NCBI GenBank assembly: GCA_009936895.1
Contig: JAACDS010000364.1
Location: 1 to 15,858 of the forward strand
DNA: 15,858 nt
Direction of reading: 5' to 3'
Source of the DNA: Pseudomonadota bacterium
GTDB lineage: Bacteria > Pseudomonadota > Gammaproteobacteria > Pseudomonadales > Azotimanducaceae
Shown here: in pieces, positions 15,128-15,858 of the stretch
How the letters are laid out: each line of letters opens with the position of its first letter
Numbering within the stretch: the first letter of the stretch is position 1
The notes under the pieces: generated by a model
Database searches by the model: none
The model's input: the letters and a program-made list of their open reading frames with translations, nothing else
What the model was told of the DNA's origin: nothing
Translations under genes and position numbers: made by a program

Positions 15128-15858
15128 GTTCGCTGCCCGAAGTGATGAGCCAAGAATTCTGAGACATCGGCTGCTGTTCGGTCTGGGGCTTCTTCCATCG
15201 GGATATGACCTAAGTCCGAATAAACGATGGTGCAGTTGTTCGGCAAGTGGGTTTTGAATTGATAGGCCACGGATACTGGGATGACGCTGTCCATTGCGCC
15301 CCACATCACCAGTGTGGGTTGAGTCAGTTGCGACAAATCAACCGGAGGGGCATTCCAGCCGCCGCTGCGGGCTAAAATGGCCCCCCGGGTGCCTTCTCGC
15401 ATCATCAGCTCGTAGTACCGATCAACCAAGGCCTCGTTGACAACGGGTGAATCGTTATAGGCAGAACGAAGTCCCTGCTCAATCAGCATCTCGGGGTCAA
15501 AGTAGCGTGCGATGGCTCGGAACCAAGGCTGTCTTAACAGACTGAATCCGATGGGGGCTGTTTTTTTCTCGGACGTTTTAGGCTCATCGGTGCGTGGTGA
15601 GACTCCCCAGTCGCGGTTTGGCGGCACGGCGTCAACTAAAATCATGGCCAAAACCCGCTCAGGATAGGCCAGTGCGTAGCGCCAGGTCGCACCGCCGCCC
15701 ATGGAGTTGCCCCCCAAAACGAAGGATGTGATACCAAGGGACTCGGTGACGGCGTGAATGGCGTTGCTGAATCCTTCGCTGCCGTAAGGATTTTCAGCGT
15801 CAGCGGGCGCGGCACCGGTCAATCCATGGGCCGGCAGATCCAAGCTGATCAACCGATA
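15091..15858 (-). CDS. Alpha/beta hydrolase, N-terminus cut by window edge
   Basis: The frame is open to the right edge; the visible part has about 255 residues and begins inside the fold (YRLISLDLPAHGLTG, the strand-4 region), so the HG oxyanion loop lies outside. The nucleophile is Ser in GGNSMGGG (codon 15705-15703), the acid is Asp in WGAMDSVIP, and the base is His in DLGHIPMEEAP. A cap of about 90 residues lies between the nucleophile and the acid. Ser as nucleophile makes it an esterase, lactonase or C-C hydrolase of the MhpC-like type rather than a dehalogenase. The substrate is unknown. Its 3' end overlaps the thioesterase-like gene by 37 bases in convergent orientation. Confidence 0.85.
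   Translation of the reverse strand, partial: YRLISLDLPAHGLTGAAPADAENPYGSEGFSNAIHAVTESLGITSFVLGGNSMGGGATWRYALAYPERVLAMILVDAVPPNRDWGVSPRTDEPKTSEKKTAPIGFSLLRQPWFRAIARYFDPEMLIEQGLRSAYNDSPVVNEALVDRYYELMMREGTRGAILARSGGWNAPPVDLSQLTQPTLVMWGAMDSVIPVSVAYQFKTHLPNNCTIVYSDLGHIPMEEAPDRTAADVSEFLAHHFGQRTQSWRPIQTCLE

Overview
The window looks like chromosomal DNA of a gammaproteobacterium, probably a marine or oil-associated lineage (OMG group, Spongiibacteraceae or Marinobacter-like). This is inferred from the gene families: a CYP153-type P450, a haloalkane dehalogenase subfamily I-type hydrolase, an enterobacterial-style LacZ, a LapE-like TolC protein and a DUF4396 protein. Genes are densely packed on both strands, and most starts have good Shine-Dalgarno sites. 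There are no RNA genes, insertion sequences, CRISPR arrays or phage genes. No gene-free stretch exceeds 300 bases; the longest, about 180 bases, lies between the P450 and the TolC-like gene.

Left part (1-7400). The tail of a membrane protein enters from the left edge. It converges on a minus-strand sugar 1-dehydrogenase of the SDR family (closest to Caulobacter D-xylose dehydrogenase). This gene is divergent from a four-gene plus-strand operon: full-length lacZ, a SxxK serine esterase of the class C beta-lactamase/EstB type, a classical SDR interrupted by one in-frame amber codon, and a haloalkane dehalogenase-like hydrolase. The gaps are 22, 44 and 27 bases. LacZ and the sugar dehydrogenase could together cleave a galactoside and oxidise the galactose. 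The other three genes look like hydrolysis and alcohol oxidation of a hydrophobic (possibly halogenated or esterified) substrate.

Middle part (7400-10770). Two hairpins separate the operon from a minus-strand set: MaoC-like hot-dog protein, CPBP membrane protease (its start overlaps the MaoC stop), and nitroreductase. This set is divergent from a CYP153-type P450, a likely terminal hydroxylase of alkanes or fatty acids. Its ferredoxin and reductase partners are not in the window.

Right part (10770-15858). An orphan TolC/LapE-like outer membrane channel converges on a DUF4396 membrane protein, which is divergent from an unknown lipoprotein. The lipoprotein converges on a TauD/TfdA dioxygenase, which is divergent from a double hot-dog thioesterase-like protein. 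The last overlaps, tail to tail, an alpha/beta hydrolase cut by the right edge. The general theme is uptake and oxidation of lipophilic or small organic carbon compounds. No defence system or clearly new machine was seen. The most unusual points are the amber-interrupted SDR, the mixed lacZ operon, and the apparent loss of the catalytic Asp in the MaoC-like protein.
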